Positions 12,370-25,700 of a stretch of 64,000 nucleotides of DNA are shown here, piece by piece; the first letter of the stretch is position 1; the number at the start of each line of letters is the position of its first letter. This DNA comes from Atopsyche davidsoni (lineage: Eukaryota; Arthropoda; Insecta; Trichoptera; Hydrobiosidae): assembly GCA_022113835.1 (NCBI GenBank), contig JAILWY010000006.1:5146001-5210000 (forward strand), in the 5' to 3' direction. Made by a program: the position numbers and the translations under genes. The notes beneath the pieces were generated by a model. That model was not told the DNA's origin and searched no databases. It worked only from the letters and a program-made list of their open reading frames with translations.

Positions 12370-12453
12370 CAGTGGCGTGTAGTCAGCTCACAAAATAAGA
12401 AAGCATTTTCATTCATCGGATGGTTTATTACTTTTGTGGACCGCACGCCACTG
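12370..12453. mobile_element. 84 bp hAT-type MITE (long hairpin)
   Basis: The element has perfect 10-base terminal inverted repeats, CAGTGGCGTG at the left and CACGCCACTG at the right. This fits hAT elements, whose ends begin CAG or TAG followed by NG. Further in, CACAAAA on the left pairs with TTTTGTG on the right, so most of the element folds into one hairpin. The flanking octamers TTCCATTA and TTACTTTA agree at 6 of 8 positions, as expected for a worn 8-base target duplication. There is no coding capacity. A hairpin RNA gene is the alternative reading, but the terminal motif and duplication favour a MITE. Confidence 0.6.
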
Positions 12454-13645
12454 TTACTTTATCCATCCATGTAACTGATCCCTTTTCCGTGTTTATTTTT
12501 TAATCAAAACTTACTCTCGTGTTTAATGCTTCATATTAAAATGTATTATGTTTACAACTAAGCGTTGTTTTCAATACATTTTTTTAATGTCTTTATCTCT
12601 CGAATCGAACGAATTTTTTCGTAGGTAAGCCGACCGATCCTAGTATGTGTTATATTGACGCTATCACCCTTAGAAGCGAGAAGCTGCGGCGACTCAGCGA
12701 GGACTGGGCTGCATTCGGCGATCGCGTCAGATACCCGAGCAGTCGGCTGACAATTAACGCAGCTAAGGTGGAGTGCGCCAATCGTGGCGGCCAATCTGAA
12801 ACCGAGACGCGAGAAGCTTCCGAGAGGAAACAAAGGATCGGCTGCGGGTTTAAACAGGACAAGCAGACGTAAACACTTGAAGCAAAGCCTAGCACGAAGC
12901 AATAAACTTTGGAACTCTGACAGCTACTCCGGCAACGGGACTCTGCAATTAAATTTTATTTACACTTTATCTCTATCAGAGTATTGTTACTTGTTACGTT
13001 AATAAGCAGCAATTATAAGTTGCAATAAATGCACATACGGTGAAACGGATACAAAACAATGTAGTTAAGGTCTATGCATTAAATGTCTTTTGTAATAAAA
13101 GTAGATAATCTACATAAACCCTATTTAGATAAAATATTAGATATATGTACACACACACATATATGTATATAAATAATATGAAGTACAAGTATTAATAATC
13201 ATCAACAGAAAATTATATCAAATGAATTTCCATAGATTTTTTTTTTTAATACGAGTAACGCACTAAAACTTTATGAAACGCCGACTTTTAATAGTCGTTT
13301 TTAATTTTGAGCATATCTTTGATCCGGTATGATATCTTTTCAAATTGAATACAATTATATTTCTAATCTGTAGCATGAAAATAAAAACATAGTAATTAGT
13401 AAAACAGGGGATAATTACAAAAAAACACTAATAATCCGTCCAAATTTGTGCAAAATTTGTGAAAACAAAGAAAGTCATTTAGCGCGTTTACAAGACAATC
13501 AGTTCTGCACCATAAACCGTTTTGAAGTCGGCTTTCCAATATGCAGCGACAGGCGACTGCTGCCAGAAATGCCCAAAGTGCCCGCGGAGCGTGTCCCCGG
13601 CGGCTGCAGACCTAAAGCATCTCAATTATCAACCCGCCTGGCCTG
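12454..13645. other. Noncoding DNA with a GC-rich patch
   Basis: A GC-rich patch at about 12630-12930 is open on both strands for roughly 75-110 codons, but neither translation resembles a known domain or has splice support. A plus-strand donor-like GTAG-GTAAGC lies at 12622. The rest is AT-rich with a short CA/TA microsatellite near 13147. The patch at 13500-13645 would be the 5' UTR of the next candidate exon and contains short upstream start codons. Confidence 0.4.
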
Positions 13646-13663
13646 ATGGCGGGCGGCACCCAG
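13646..13663 (+). CDS. Candidate minimal first coding exon (MAGGTQ) with strong donor
   Basis: The ATG at 13646 opens six codons, MAGGTQ, that end exactly at CAG before GTGAGTGC (GT at 13664), a near-perfect splice donor. The preceding 150 bases are GC-rich and could be a 5' UTR, but they contain earlier start codons in other frames. The donor is the convincing part; the exon may be entirely noncoding. No product can be named from six residues. Confidence 0.25.
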
Positions 13664-16600
13664 GTGAGTGCTGAGACCTGCCATTATCTAATTAAAAACC
13701 AATGCACCAAAGATACACAAATTAAAAGACAAACTGCTAATAACAAGGAGCAAATGTGTTCATTGAAAAAAATATATAATAGATGGTAATTATTTGTAAC
13801 AGAGCTATTAAATAAAACAGTAAACTATAAATAAGGCTAAAAAAAATAATTTAATATATGCTAAGTATTTGTTAATACACCAGAGTTCGAGACGTATATA
13901 ATGTGCCTTCCAAGCAAAATTATTTTGACAAAAAAATAAGGAATATTTTTCTTGTAAATTACCTAATTAATGCATAGTTATAAATACGTTTTTAATATGT
14001 ATTAATTTACTATAACATACAGCAGATCCGCAGAAATAAATCTAGCGTAGGACTTGCTTATCTCGGCTTCACATGTTTCACAGCAATCGACGGGTCAGAA
14101 TTGTGATAACAGAAGTACGACACTTTGCATATTTTTTTTCGACATGCTCTTGAAGAAAAAACTACAATTAATGAGAATACTTAATTATTATTCTAGGCAC
14201 GTAACACGCCTGCTCCGATGGTGCGGTACAAGACGCAAGTATACTATCTATTTCTATATGAGATATCGTACTGTATTTTTTTTTATGATCCCTGCTTTTT
14301 AGATAACGAGTGCATTTCTATTTAACTCAATTGCATATCTATTTGTGCAATATGCATTTAAAAACATAGCAACTTCATTGCTTTCGTTTATATAATATTT
14401 ATATATATATATAAGAACGGCTATAACTCAGATGCATTTACCACTTGACTATCAGATCAGTCAGCCTCTTACGAAAATCCGTTCATTCAGTAACGAAGCC
14501 GGTCTCTTTTAATTCTATAAATTATATCAAAATGACTGATGTTCGGAACAAATGCGCAGGTTAGATCGGAATAACGTTTTTTTCCAGTTTCGCACTATTA
14601 ATGACAATTTAAAATTTCGATTTCGCGATAGCTAGATTAATGTGTGTGATGATGTACTGCTTGTTGCCGAAAGTTTAAAAATTAGTGGCCTAGATAGAGC
14701 CAGAACCAGTCCAGGCCGAACGGTACGGCGCAGCGCCGCTCGCTCTAATCGCATCTTATTCCGCGAACGGCACTCTGGCGAGTCCGCATACAATATTCAT
14801 AACTCTTCCATGTTCTCCTCAGCAGTTGCAAGAATTGTTATGTCGCTGCACAGAGAAAGAAACACGGAAGAGGTCTCTGGCCGCCGGCAGGTGACCGTTT
14901 ATCAAGACTTGTGAGAATTTATATTCCTGGATGTAGAGATTTTTTCAATCACAGATAAAATACTGGTAAAAGTACTATTTATAAGAATAATTAATTATAG
15001 GACCATATTAATATAGAAAACATCAAATAATAACATGGAAATTTTGTAAGTTCGTATTTATTTGCCGCTTTTTAATTTTTAAGTCATTAAAGTCACATCA
15101 AAACAACTACCATTACATTTTATACAATTCGCAGAGAAGTTAAATAAAACTGCAACAGATACTGCAATTTTCGTTATGTAGAAATACAAAAAATTTTAAA
15201 ATTATTAAATTACTTATTTTAAAATATATAATATCTATTTTTTAGTTAAAAAACCAATATTTGTCTTCTAATATAAGCGAATAAAAAGAAATATTATATG
15301 TATAAAATATATTATGATTTTCACACCTATGTGACTTCCAAACTCATTACCCAGAGTACCCATTAAATTTTCCAGTGCTTTTCTTTGTTAAAATGGGTTT
15401 TGAGGTAGATCGATTTTTCTCTAAAAAATAGCTATGTCCAATTAAGATAACTAATTTTTGATTTACATGATTTATTTGAGATAATTAATAAGGATTGCAA
15501 GTAGCGGAAACCTTTCAAACCTGACTTTAAAACTTTAAAATATTGTGTATTTACTGATATAATGAAAGATATGACCACCAAAGCGACACGGTTCTTTATA
15601 AATAGAAAAATGGTAACGCTTTTGTAGATTACCACTAGAATAACTGTTACGGAGATATTTGTGTGGTTTGGAACTACAATATTTTTACAGCGGGGTTAAT
15701 GATTAAATATCAAACAAATTTTCTATTTTCTTAACGTAATGGTGTGTTAATGGTTCAAATTTAATTCACAACTTCATAAGTTTGAATCATTACCATTTTA
15801 TTTTAATGGATATTCGTTTCTGGCGGAATCTATCCATGCATCAATTATTTTTTGATGTTGGGTTTTTCCATCTTTCCTGTTTTAGCATCACTCGATTTGT
15901 GCCACAAATAATACAAGGCTGAACGAATAAAACATTATTCCACAAAAATAAGACTTAATAATATAAACAATCGTTGATCAAGAACCATGAACAATCTAAA
16001 ACCAGACAGTTTCACCTGAACGAAGACTAAAATAACGATTGGTTAGCATGGAACTACATATTTATATTTTAAATTAGGTTATAATCTGAGATAAAATTAA
16101 GCGAACTGTTTTACTTGATAATAAAATACTTGTTAAAGAAAGCACGAGAAACAGTAAGATATTATTCTTGTTTTACTTCTTTATAAAAAAAAAACTGGAC
16201 ATAATCTCACAAACATTAAAATAGACGTAAAACAGTAATAAGTTTGCTTGCACTATAAAACATTTGCAAACGAAACAGAACAAAAATTGAAGATAATAGA
16301 AGGATTATCAATTGACCAAGTTTACAAAGTCAGTAAATTTATTTTTAAAAATAACAGGATTATATATTACGAATAATCGAACAATAAATATTTTAAATAG
16401 CAAGCATTCTCTGCATGCCGTCAGTATGAAGTCGGTACCCTCTAAGTATATACTGAATAAAATATATACCTACTGTAATAATTAGTTTAGTTGAACTCCA
16501 AAAACAGAGAGCGAAATGTGTTTATAAACTTTTATAAATAAATCAATAAAAAAAACAACTTGTACTAGGTATATTGTAACAAATATCCGCGGTCGCTATT

Positions 16601-18282
16601 GTCCGTGTTTTTACGTGTAAAGAACATTGATCGACAAAACCTTGGGCGAGCTGTACAGTTAACTGCGCCGTTATTACTTACTACCTTTAAGGGAAAAAAA
16701 GCATCGACACCGTTTACGATAATTTAAATGCTTCCACTTTTTCTTGTTAAATACATTTTTTGCGCTTTAAACGAAGAAAACGAAAACCAGCTGACTTTTT
16801 AGTAGTAAAAATTCTTTAAAAGTTTACCTAGAAATCTATGAGCAGACTTGTTAGAGGCTTATTGTAGTTCGAAACGAGGTGACAGAAAGTATCGTATTGT
16901 TCAATTAAGACAATTCATCGCATCGGCTCCTGTCGATATCGCTGGAGAGATCAACACATTGGATATACCGTGAAATGTGGGTGGGCACAACTATGTTGGC
17001 AGAAAAACTTCACGTTTGGTGTCGAGAGACTTCGTCCTGATAAATTTAATAGACACAGAATTGACATTAATTGAAAGTATAGCAACACAATTAGAATTGA
17101 TTGCCTGAGAATTTTCGATAAATACAGCAGAACTTGACAAATGAAACGCAAGCTGAACATTTAACAATACTGCAAACAGTTATATTTTATAAATATATTT
17201 TATTCCTGTTTTTTCCCGAACTTTTGCGACTCTTTATTTGTGACAAGTGTTTAAATCTTAAGTAAATAATATTTACCAAGTAACTTTACAAAAAAAAATC
17301 TGAAATAAGCCATACTGCCAAATAAGGATGAGATTTTTTTTATCACGTGAGTGATTTAAGAGCGACAATGTACGAACTAATAAACACTTACGTTTGTATT
17401 ATATGAGAGCTTAATAACCAATATGATAATAAACTTCGCGTGGGTTGCAAAAGCATTAGAATTGTTGACACACAGTAGTCGGCGGTGATCGCTGATGGTC
17501 TCCGAACAATGGCCCATTCATCAGCTATCGGAAGTACTAATCGTCTGCAGACAGCAACACCACGCGACACACTGAACTGCGCCCCACAGTCGGGCCTCAC
17601 AATAGGCTGCTGGGGGCTCCTAGCTCGTGAGAATAGGAGACAATGAAAAGTGGACGAGGAAAGTGATGATGAAAACTCCAAGCCAGAACCTGTACGACTT
17701 TTGATTTCACACATCAATATTTTTTTAAATGTCACATCTGATAGAAACACCGGCCTTGAAAATATATAACTGACTGCCTTTGTGTCAAATATTATATCTT
17801 ATTTACGAACAACGATCGCAATTCTATCAAGTAAAAACTGAGCACGAGGGTCGGTGGGTGCGACCGACCAACAAGTAGTAAGGATCGTGTTGGGGCAGTA
17901 TTGTTACCGTGCATTCGCGTAGGAGACCAGAGCAGGGGATTGTTTGTCTAGCAGCCATTGTCGAGCGGGACAGGCGGATGCCGAGAGAAATATGGACATT
18001 TGTACACTCCTTGTATTTAATAGCATCCTCAATAGCATTGTAGTCTCTTGAAGAGATTCTGGCGTGCAGGTACTAAATCATCATGCGTTCTCAAATAATA
18101 TTCTAATCAACAGGTTTGTTTTTTTTCATCGCAGATTGTACATTTATAACCAGTTCAAACGTAAGTCAAATGATACGGTATATTTACAAAGTTTTTGGAG
18201 GTATTTCGATATGTGAATAAAATGCAAATACGTGCATAATTTATTTTAAGAAATTTTTCTCAAGACAAGAAAAATTAGGAAT

Positions 18283-18286
<4 letters not shown>
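13664..18286. other. AT-rich noncoding DNA with scattered GC-rich patches
   Basis: GC-rich patches lie at 14690-14900, 17450-17650 and 17850-17990. The middle patch is open on the minus strand from 17750 to a GTAAGT donor at 17391, but the translation resembles nothing known. An 11-base imperfect inverted repeat lies at 15752-15795. No RNA gene or complete mobile element is recognised. Confidence 0.4.

Positions 18287-18328
<42 letters not shown>
18287..18328. repeat. (TA)21 microsatellite
   Basis: An uninterrupted TA dinucleotide run of 42 bases. It is simple-sequence DNA with no coding meaning. Confidence 0.95.
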
Positions 18329-18330
<2 letters not shown>

Positions 18331-21300
18331 TCATGAAGCAAGCTAATCTGTATGTGCATGGATATTGTGGTTTTTCGATATTAAGACACGGTATGCAGAC
18401 GGACGCAGGAGAGTGACTCGCTGTGAGCCGTGAATGTTGAGAAAAGTCTCAATCAAGACGCTTGCCGGTTTCCAGAGGTAATGGGCCACACAAAAAGTCA
18501 GCCGGGCTAATGAGGCGTGCTGAGTACAAGCTGCCGGGCGCGAGGTTGATTTAACAACTCCACGAACAAAAATAAACCGACCAGCAATGGGGACGAACTT
18601 TCCAAAGACAATAACTCCTTACGATCGTTGAAGGATTTTAAACTCGCCACGCCATACTTGGCGTAGAAACACACGCAAGCGTTTGCGAGTTGTATTATGC
18701 TGAACCAGCTCGACTTAATTTGCAAAATAATTAATGATTGCCTGAAGAATTACGCACATCATTGTTATTGACAGTTTATTCGTCATTGAAATCATTTTAA
18801 TCTATGGCCATGTTAACATATTAGAGTTATTATAGTAGTTGGTTTTAAAGTGACAAAATGTCTATTATTATGTCAGTAAAAAGTACTCGTAATTTATCAC
18901 TAAACAGCATTAAAGGTCTTTAACTTTTGTTAAGATTAAATATTTTTTCAAAAAAGAACATAGATAAATAATTGAATGTTTTATAAAAAATAAATGTATT
19001 ACTAGATTCATCCAAACCATTATGTATTTATTGTAATTTATTGTACTACTGTTACGCAAATTATAACATACAAAAAAAAATAATGTCACTCGACGGTACC
19101 TTTCCGGCTAACGATATCATTATACCATACAATCAAATAAGTAGCTTAAGTGGAAAGGTTGCTTAGTTTTTATACTTCACGAGGGGCGTGCGGCCCGGTT
19201 TATTGTATATTATTTTAAACTCCGAGAATTATCCGGGGACTAATTACCGGTGTGCGCTGCGGGTCCCGTTAATGGTGACAGAAAATCATCACCAAAAAGT
19301 CATCGGAGCAGTCGCGGTCTGGCGCAGCCTGTGGGAAGAACGAGGGGCGCGCGGGGGAGGGGCTCGGCAAACAGGCCGGAACAAGAACCGACGACAGACG
19401 GCCGAAGGATCGTTTCGGTCATTGATTGCGACGAGAGTGCTGCCGCTCGACTATCAGATCGACGATAGCCTTAAAAATCTACTTTTAAATATGACAAATT
19501 AATCGCCGTCTCTAAGAATCCGTTCGGAACGGACCTGCGATCGGATTTCGTCTACCGAGGCCTCGGTAGTTGACAGTACGTACCTGCGGGGTGTAGACTA
19601 AGTATTAAAAAGGTACTTGAACCGCGCGGTTCTGCGAGCGGAACAACAGCTAATCACTATATTATACAGCTAAAATGTAGATATCATCAGACAGCCTTCT
19701 AAAATTTGTGCGGTGCAAAGATTTAACGACACATTAAATAATTTATCATACGTAATTATACATCAAATCAACGCTTTAGATTTATTGTGCGCGATAGTCA
19801 GAATCCTTAGTGAATATTGCGAGTGTTAATTTAACAACGGTTTGGTTAACGGTCTCCGGTGAGGATGGCGATGCCCGGACTCGGTGCAGTGTCCAGGGAG
19901 CCGTGTCGGGCAGACGACCGCAGTCTCCGCGGCCGAAGACTCGCGGTCAGCCAGGGTGGATGGCGGATGGCGGAGGGGCAGCTGGGCGGTAACAAACGGT
20001 GAATCCAATCGAGAGTCATAAACCTGGCGGCGGCCGATCGAAAAACCTCCTCATTATCGTTGTTAATTATATTACTTTAAATGACAAACTGAAACAATAC
20101 CTCATGAAAGATGAACTATCATATATATATAATATCAATATACTGATAAAACTTCCTGGCGAATGAATGTCTTTCCGATCTGAACGTAATTAGACTCGAA
20201 GGCGTATGTGTTATTAAATAACATGCAAAGCTTTCAATTATACAAATGGCGCTTATTCTAAAAATGCAACTATTTAATTGAATAATTGCAGGGCGCTGTT
20301 GACTTGGGTCCACTGCGTTTATTTCTCATCAGCAAAGATCAGCTCGGCTCAGTCAGCTCGTGAGCTTCATTTTGTCCTTATTTATATGGGTGTATCGTTT
20401 TCAGAACTGAGCATCGTACAAGACTTCTATTCTTCATTTTAATTAAGACACATACTGGTATTTATTTTGCACGCTGCTTCGAATCATACGTTCTTCCTAA
20501 TGATAATAAAGAGAACGACGAACTTGAATATTACGAGGTCCTGTTATTTCGTCAAATCTGATAGTAAGGTAGGTAGTATGTTTATTACTTGTGTAATAAC
20601 AATGAAATATACAGGATACAGCGTAGTAAATCGTATATTCAGATAGAAAAGAACAATAGAGATCATTTATTTAAATGACAAGTAACCTCGTGATTTTAAC
20701 AAAAGTGTTGTTGGTTGTAAGTCAATGCGGTGTCGGTACTTACATTTGTTATGGAGTCTGCCGTACGCAGTGAAGCCAAAGGATTCAAAAGGTGATTCAA
20801 TTATTTAAAAAATGTGATAATCATAGATGCATTACTTTAGATTGTTGAAAATTTTAGCTTCCATGACGAGTACACACAAAATTGGTTATATTCTGCCGTA
20901 AAATACTATTTGAACTCAGAAATTGTTGTAGGTCTATCAGCGAAGACTGATTGTTCGTGATATAAGAATCACTTAAAACGAAAACTCCTGCAATAACCAT
21001 ATCATACTAAAAAGGGTTCTTGGACGGTAAGAGCACCACCACTTTTTTCTAGATGCATTAAATTACGTATTCTTCAAATCAGATCTACTGACTGATCCCA
21101 TAATCAAAATTACACCCACAGTTTTGCTTGCAGATATTCCACGAAGAATGTGCTCGAAAATTAAACAGATATATTTGCACGTATTGTCATTCAATTGATA
21201 ACGAGAAGTTCCTACTGATCCACATGCCGGTAGTAAGCTTAGATCGGCCAATCGGGGAGACTAATATGGCAAAGCGAATAAACCTGTTGATTAACAAACA

Positions 21301-21713
21301 CGCTGGAACGAGCTGCAAGTGTAATTGTATGGAGAACTGAATAATTGGCCGTTTTCCCGCAGATTCACGGGCTGGTGGTGATCAATGCCAGACGCAGCAA
21401 GTGCATTGGACTGAGATTAAGAACATCGTGATTAACAAGCCCATGTCAAGGTATTTAACCCAAGAATGAAGCAACTTTGTGGGCGTTGGAGCCGAGCGGG
21501 TACGAGCGGGGCCCGAGCAATGGTGTTACGTCAGATCGGCGTCTTTGTTGGAAGTACTATCACTATTTTCATTAATTTTTCATAACAATCTACATAACTA
21601 AAATAAATCATTGAAATTAATAATTAAACATTATGAAAGTATCCGCTTCCAATGTGATTTCTCTAAAACAAGAAAAGGGTAGAGTTTTTTTTACTAATTT
21701 TATATCTTATTTA
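18329..21713. other. Noncoding DNA with several GC-rich patches
   Basis: GC-rich patches occur at 18390-18570, 19180-19460, 19500-19640, 19850-20040 and 20320-20370. The first contains the perfect stem TTGAGA/TCTCAA (18437-18452). An initiator-like TCAGTC stands near 20350 without a matching downstream element. One member of a diverged repeat pair starts at 20399. No gene is supported. Confidence 0.4.
20399..20515 (+). repeat. Diverged interspersed repeat, copy A
   Basis: This stretch shares an identical 14-mer TTTCAGAACTGAGC, then a downstream AAGACACAT and other short co-linear matches, with 31979-32075. The downstream half stays open in one frame to a TGA near 20560. It could be an old mobile-element fragment or an exon-like duplication, because both copies begin with a plausible splice acceptor (TTTCAG). 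Confidence 0.3.
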
Positions 21714-22717
21714 GTAAGGTAAGGGTACCAGTCATGGACCACTTAAGGTCGCCGCTAAAATGTTTTTTTTATTGACCACATACATTTAAATTTTAGATTA
21801 TTAGTGGGTACTTAAAGGAAATCGTTATACCCTTCAGATTAAGTTTTGCTTATAAGTCTTTCAATTTAACAAACGTAAACACTTTAAATTTTTTTTTAAT
21901 AATATTAAGTTTTTGCTTTAGTAGTTGACCAATTAAAATCTGACAAAAATTAGTAGTTGACCTATCAGTAGTTGACCATAGGAATAAAAGCTACTTTTAT
22001 GGTAAATAAGACCACAGATATGTCAAAACTCAAAATTTTAATTTTCAAATAGAAAAAATATAATAGGTATTCCAGAACTCCAAGGGCTTCTTTTGGAAAC
22101 TTATTTTTCACCACATTAACCCTATTTTTCTTTAGTCTTTCATTCTCTTTCTTCTTCCGTTGTCTCTTAGTGGCTCTTTCTATCTTCAATTGCTCAAGAT
22201 CCTCTTTCTTCTTCTTTCCTTCTACATGTATTACACAATAACAATGTTAAACCATTTGGGGCGGTAGCTGACCACCGCGGTCAATTTCTGATACTTTCTG
22301 AAAAAAACCATTCAGTAGATGACCACCCCAAACAATCACACGAAATGTTAGATTATATTGTTAGAAACTTTTGAACGCAAAAGAAAATACTTTTAGAAAT
22401 AGTTTAAATGTAAATCTTACCTAAAAAAAATATTTTTATGACTTCTATAGCTCCACAAAAACACTCGTTCTCTAGTTGAATCAGATAATAAAATCAAGAA
22501 ACGTGCCACACGGCTGAACCTGTCAACAACAACTGTCGGCCATTGCTACACACAATGCGCTTTAGTTCTGAACTTTTGGCAGTTGATAATAGATGACAGT
22601 AGCTACTTACAAGTTATTTTTTTATTAGATACAATAAACACAACGCTTATTATTTAAAATTTCATACAAAACGGTCAACTACTAGTACATGGTCAACGAC
22701 TAGTGTCCTTACCTTAC
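21714..22717. mobile_element. 1 kb DNA transposon (non-autonomous) with terminal inverted repeats
   Basis: The left end GTAAGGTAAGG followed by GTACCAGTCATGGACC mirrors the right end, whose reverse complement reads GTAAGGTAAGG then ACACTAGTCGTTGACC. These are about 27-base inverted repeats with few mismatches. The motif AGTAGTTGACC or close variants recurs inside near 21920, 21951, 21965, 22263, 22313 and, inverted, 22672, which suggests transposase-binding sites. A TA target duplication is possible, but the exact edge is ambiguous because the ends contain TA steps. The only coding remnant is the lysine-rich tail listed next. I cannot name the superfamily with certainty; a pogo/Tigger-like element is a guess from the tail. 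Confidence 0.7.
21965..22239 (-). pseudogene. Transposase-like C-terminal fragment inside the element
   Basis: On the minus strand an open frame runs after a TAA near 22240 to 21965. Its first half is extremely rich in lysine, glutamate and arginine (for example KKKEDLEQLKIER and RQRKKKENERLKK) and its second half is hydrophobic. Charged tails of this kind occur at the end of some DDE transposases. There is no catalytic domain in the 1 kb element, so at most this is the truncated end of a transposase gene. Being wholly within the inverted repeats supports a mobile origin. Confidence 0.4.
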
Positions 22718-25700
22718 ATAAACCTGTATTTGATCTATATCACAAAAAGCTGTAAACACCAAAGTATTTGTAGTATTAAACTCATTTTGTTTTAGAAGGA
22801 ATATCAAAATAAAGGCATGTTTTATAAGTTCCCAGCGCATAGGCTCAGTGCCTACAATAGTGTAGCACTAATAAAAAATGCGTGTTTATATCATAATAAG
22901 TAAATAAAATTACTTGCGCTTTTTGTAAGGAAACACGCGGAAACGGATACATTCTGTGAAGTATACACCGAGATGATATCAGTAAAAACAGTAAGAATGT
23001 AGTAACTTTTGTAATTCAAATATTTTTTTATTATTTTTATTAAGTACCCATTTGCATGTGTGGGGTATATGATTCTCGTATAAGTATAAAGCACCAAGGA
23101 AGGCGATACGGATCACGGAGCTATTCGATTCACATTCAATTTTATTAGTTATGCTCACATATGGAGATCACTAATGACGAGTCTAAAGTAATGCCGTCAA
23201 AGTTCTTTGAGTGAGAATTACAATATTTATAAATGGCTTATTTTTATAATAATGACTTTACTTAACTAATTAACATTTGAAATTCTTACTCGGTGTCTCA
23301 AAATATACATCACCCGGAAAAACTAATTTGCCTCTGGCTAATGAAATGCATTATCGAATAAATTGGTGATTAGTACTGAACGATTGCAAATAAATATATA
23401 CATATATTAATGAATTATTGAAAAATTGAAAATAAAAGAATAATTTATTAAAAATTATCGAATTAATCAGATAATATAATTGTGCCAAATCACGGACGAC
23501 GCTCGATAAATTATAGAATGAACTAATTAACTATTTTGTTACAACTACAAACTATTTATCAATAGTTTCACAATACTCGATACTCCGTTAGAGTAAGACT
23601 TCTATGCAAAAAATGTAGAATTATGCGATTAGGAAGACGTAGGATCTAATGGATCGATAAGTTGAGATCCTGGTTCGATTGGAATACAATACAAAGACCA
23701 CCAGCCTGATCGCCAGCGTAAACAAATAAAACGGCACATCAAATAGGAATTGGCACAGCTTTATTGTATAATTATTTAAAGCTGGCGTAAATCAAGCTTA
23801 CTGAAAAATAACATTAAATTAAGAGTGGCTATCTAATCGTAGACAAATGAAGTGGCGTTGTAATTAACGACATCTACAATGTAATAAATAGTATAAAATA
23901 CATTTCATAGTAATAGGCATTTAACTAAGAGGTGATTTATTACGTAAATTTATATCATGTCTGAATTCTGAGAATCCTTATTAATATTGATACACTATTA
24001 AAAAAAATTGACTACTAAAGAGAATAATAAATTTAATACATATAAATAGTCAAAGCTTAGCGATTCGCGAAACACGCAAGTGTGTTTACTTTGTAAATGC
24101 ATTTTTCTAAAATATAATTGATTCGGTTTGAGCGATATCCACAAAAATATTTTTTATTTACATTATTTGTCATGCCACCAGCATGATAAGCATATATTGT
24201 ATGAAGGAGTACTCTTTCAAAATAGAATATTTATTGTGAGTAGTCTTAATATAACTTTAAAATATTATTCCTGGATATAAGTTTTAATTATTTACCGTAA
24301 ATCTTTCTGATAATCGAATAAAGAATATTATGAAACAATCGATTTATAATCGTTATAACAGTTAAAATGCACTTCAAGATATTATTGTTTCATTATATAA
24401 TTAAAATTTATGTATACCCCAACAATCGTGAGTCCATTTTATGTTTTTATTTGAAGTGTCCACACACACTTAAAAAAATCAATTAATTACGTCTAGCATC
24501 GCAAAGCTGCTATTGGACTAAAAAAAATGACGAGAGACTTCTGACTACAATGACTTGTTAATAATGATTGGATAGTTTCAGGAGGCTGTCTTGGTCCTTT
24601 TTTTCCTTTTATTTGACTGCTTTCAAATTGCAATGTCGAATCGGACACGAATAACCCCAAGAACTCGACAGCTGTTGACGTTGAGCATTATTGACATGCA
24701 ATTATATCACACAATTAGATGCGGCCGGCCACAGCAGATGCGCCAGCGAGTCACGGTGCCGGGTTTGCTTTTACTATCTCGGTGATTATGATGCAACTGA
24801 AATTATTTAACATCAGATCGCAAAGACACGGCAACTGATATATATCTCACGCGACGGAAACCAGAATGATGCAAAAATGATTGAAGTTAATGGCAAGAAA
24901 TTTTCATGATATAATCTATACGACAAATCACTCTCGTGAAGTGTGTCTACATTATTTATTTGCGTCTTGCTATTTATCCGTGCTCGTTGCCTTTCTATTT
25001 TTATCACGCACGTGCAGTACGCACTTGTGAGCTCTAAACTATCCATTTATCACTTCACTCGAATAAGTATCAGCCGAATAAAAAAACAAAAACAATATAC
25101 ATATTCCAACGCTAATAGAACATCGTACTTAGGTTATTATGAGTGTGAAATTATCATCGTTTTTTTTTATACATTTCCTAAGGCGGAGCGTTTTGCTTGT
25201 AACTGTGTACATATTTGAAATAATAAGTCAATTTGGCACGAAGAAACTGTATTATTATGTAGTTTAAGATATAACATAAATATCTTATTTATGTATATAT
25301 TTAATACACCGTGGATAATGTCAGGAAGGAAAAGATTTGTTAGAAAGTGGTGTTTAAATAAACGATCAGTTTACACGTAAGGAAACCTCTAGAATCTTGT
25401 CAAAATATATATAAGTCAGTCGACGATCCTCTCAATGGACGCTAGCATTTTCTCCAGGCTCGGTTACACAAATAGAGCGACAAACAACACTGTCTCCAGC
25501 CACTGAAATAGCTCGCGGTGCAGCTTCCTAGGGCCGCCGCTGCCGAGATCTTCACCCGAGACGAAACATCAACTCACCGGGGACGGCTGCGGGGGATGCC
25601 CGACCTGGCGATCCAACCTTTAGTCGGCTACGGCAAAAGTCGAGTCACGCCATGAACCACCGAATCGAGTCGAGGGAGACAAGCTATTAAGGTAACTTTG

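Noticed and set aside
15752..15795. Hairpin AATGGTTCAAA / TTTGAATCATT as a microRNA precursor
   Set aside because: The stem is only about 11 bases with one wobble, too short for a precursor.
17391..17750. Minus-strand open frame ending at a GTAAGT donor
   Set aside because: The donor is good, but the translation resembles no protein and the opposite strand also has an ATG in good context; it looks like a GC-rich patch read by chance.
23660..23690. GGTTCGATTGG as a tRNA T-arm
   Set aside because: No matching acceptor stem, D-arm or anticodon arm upstream.
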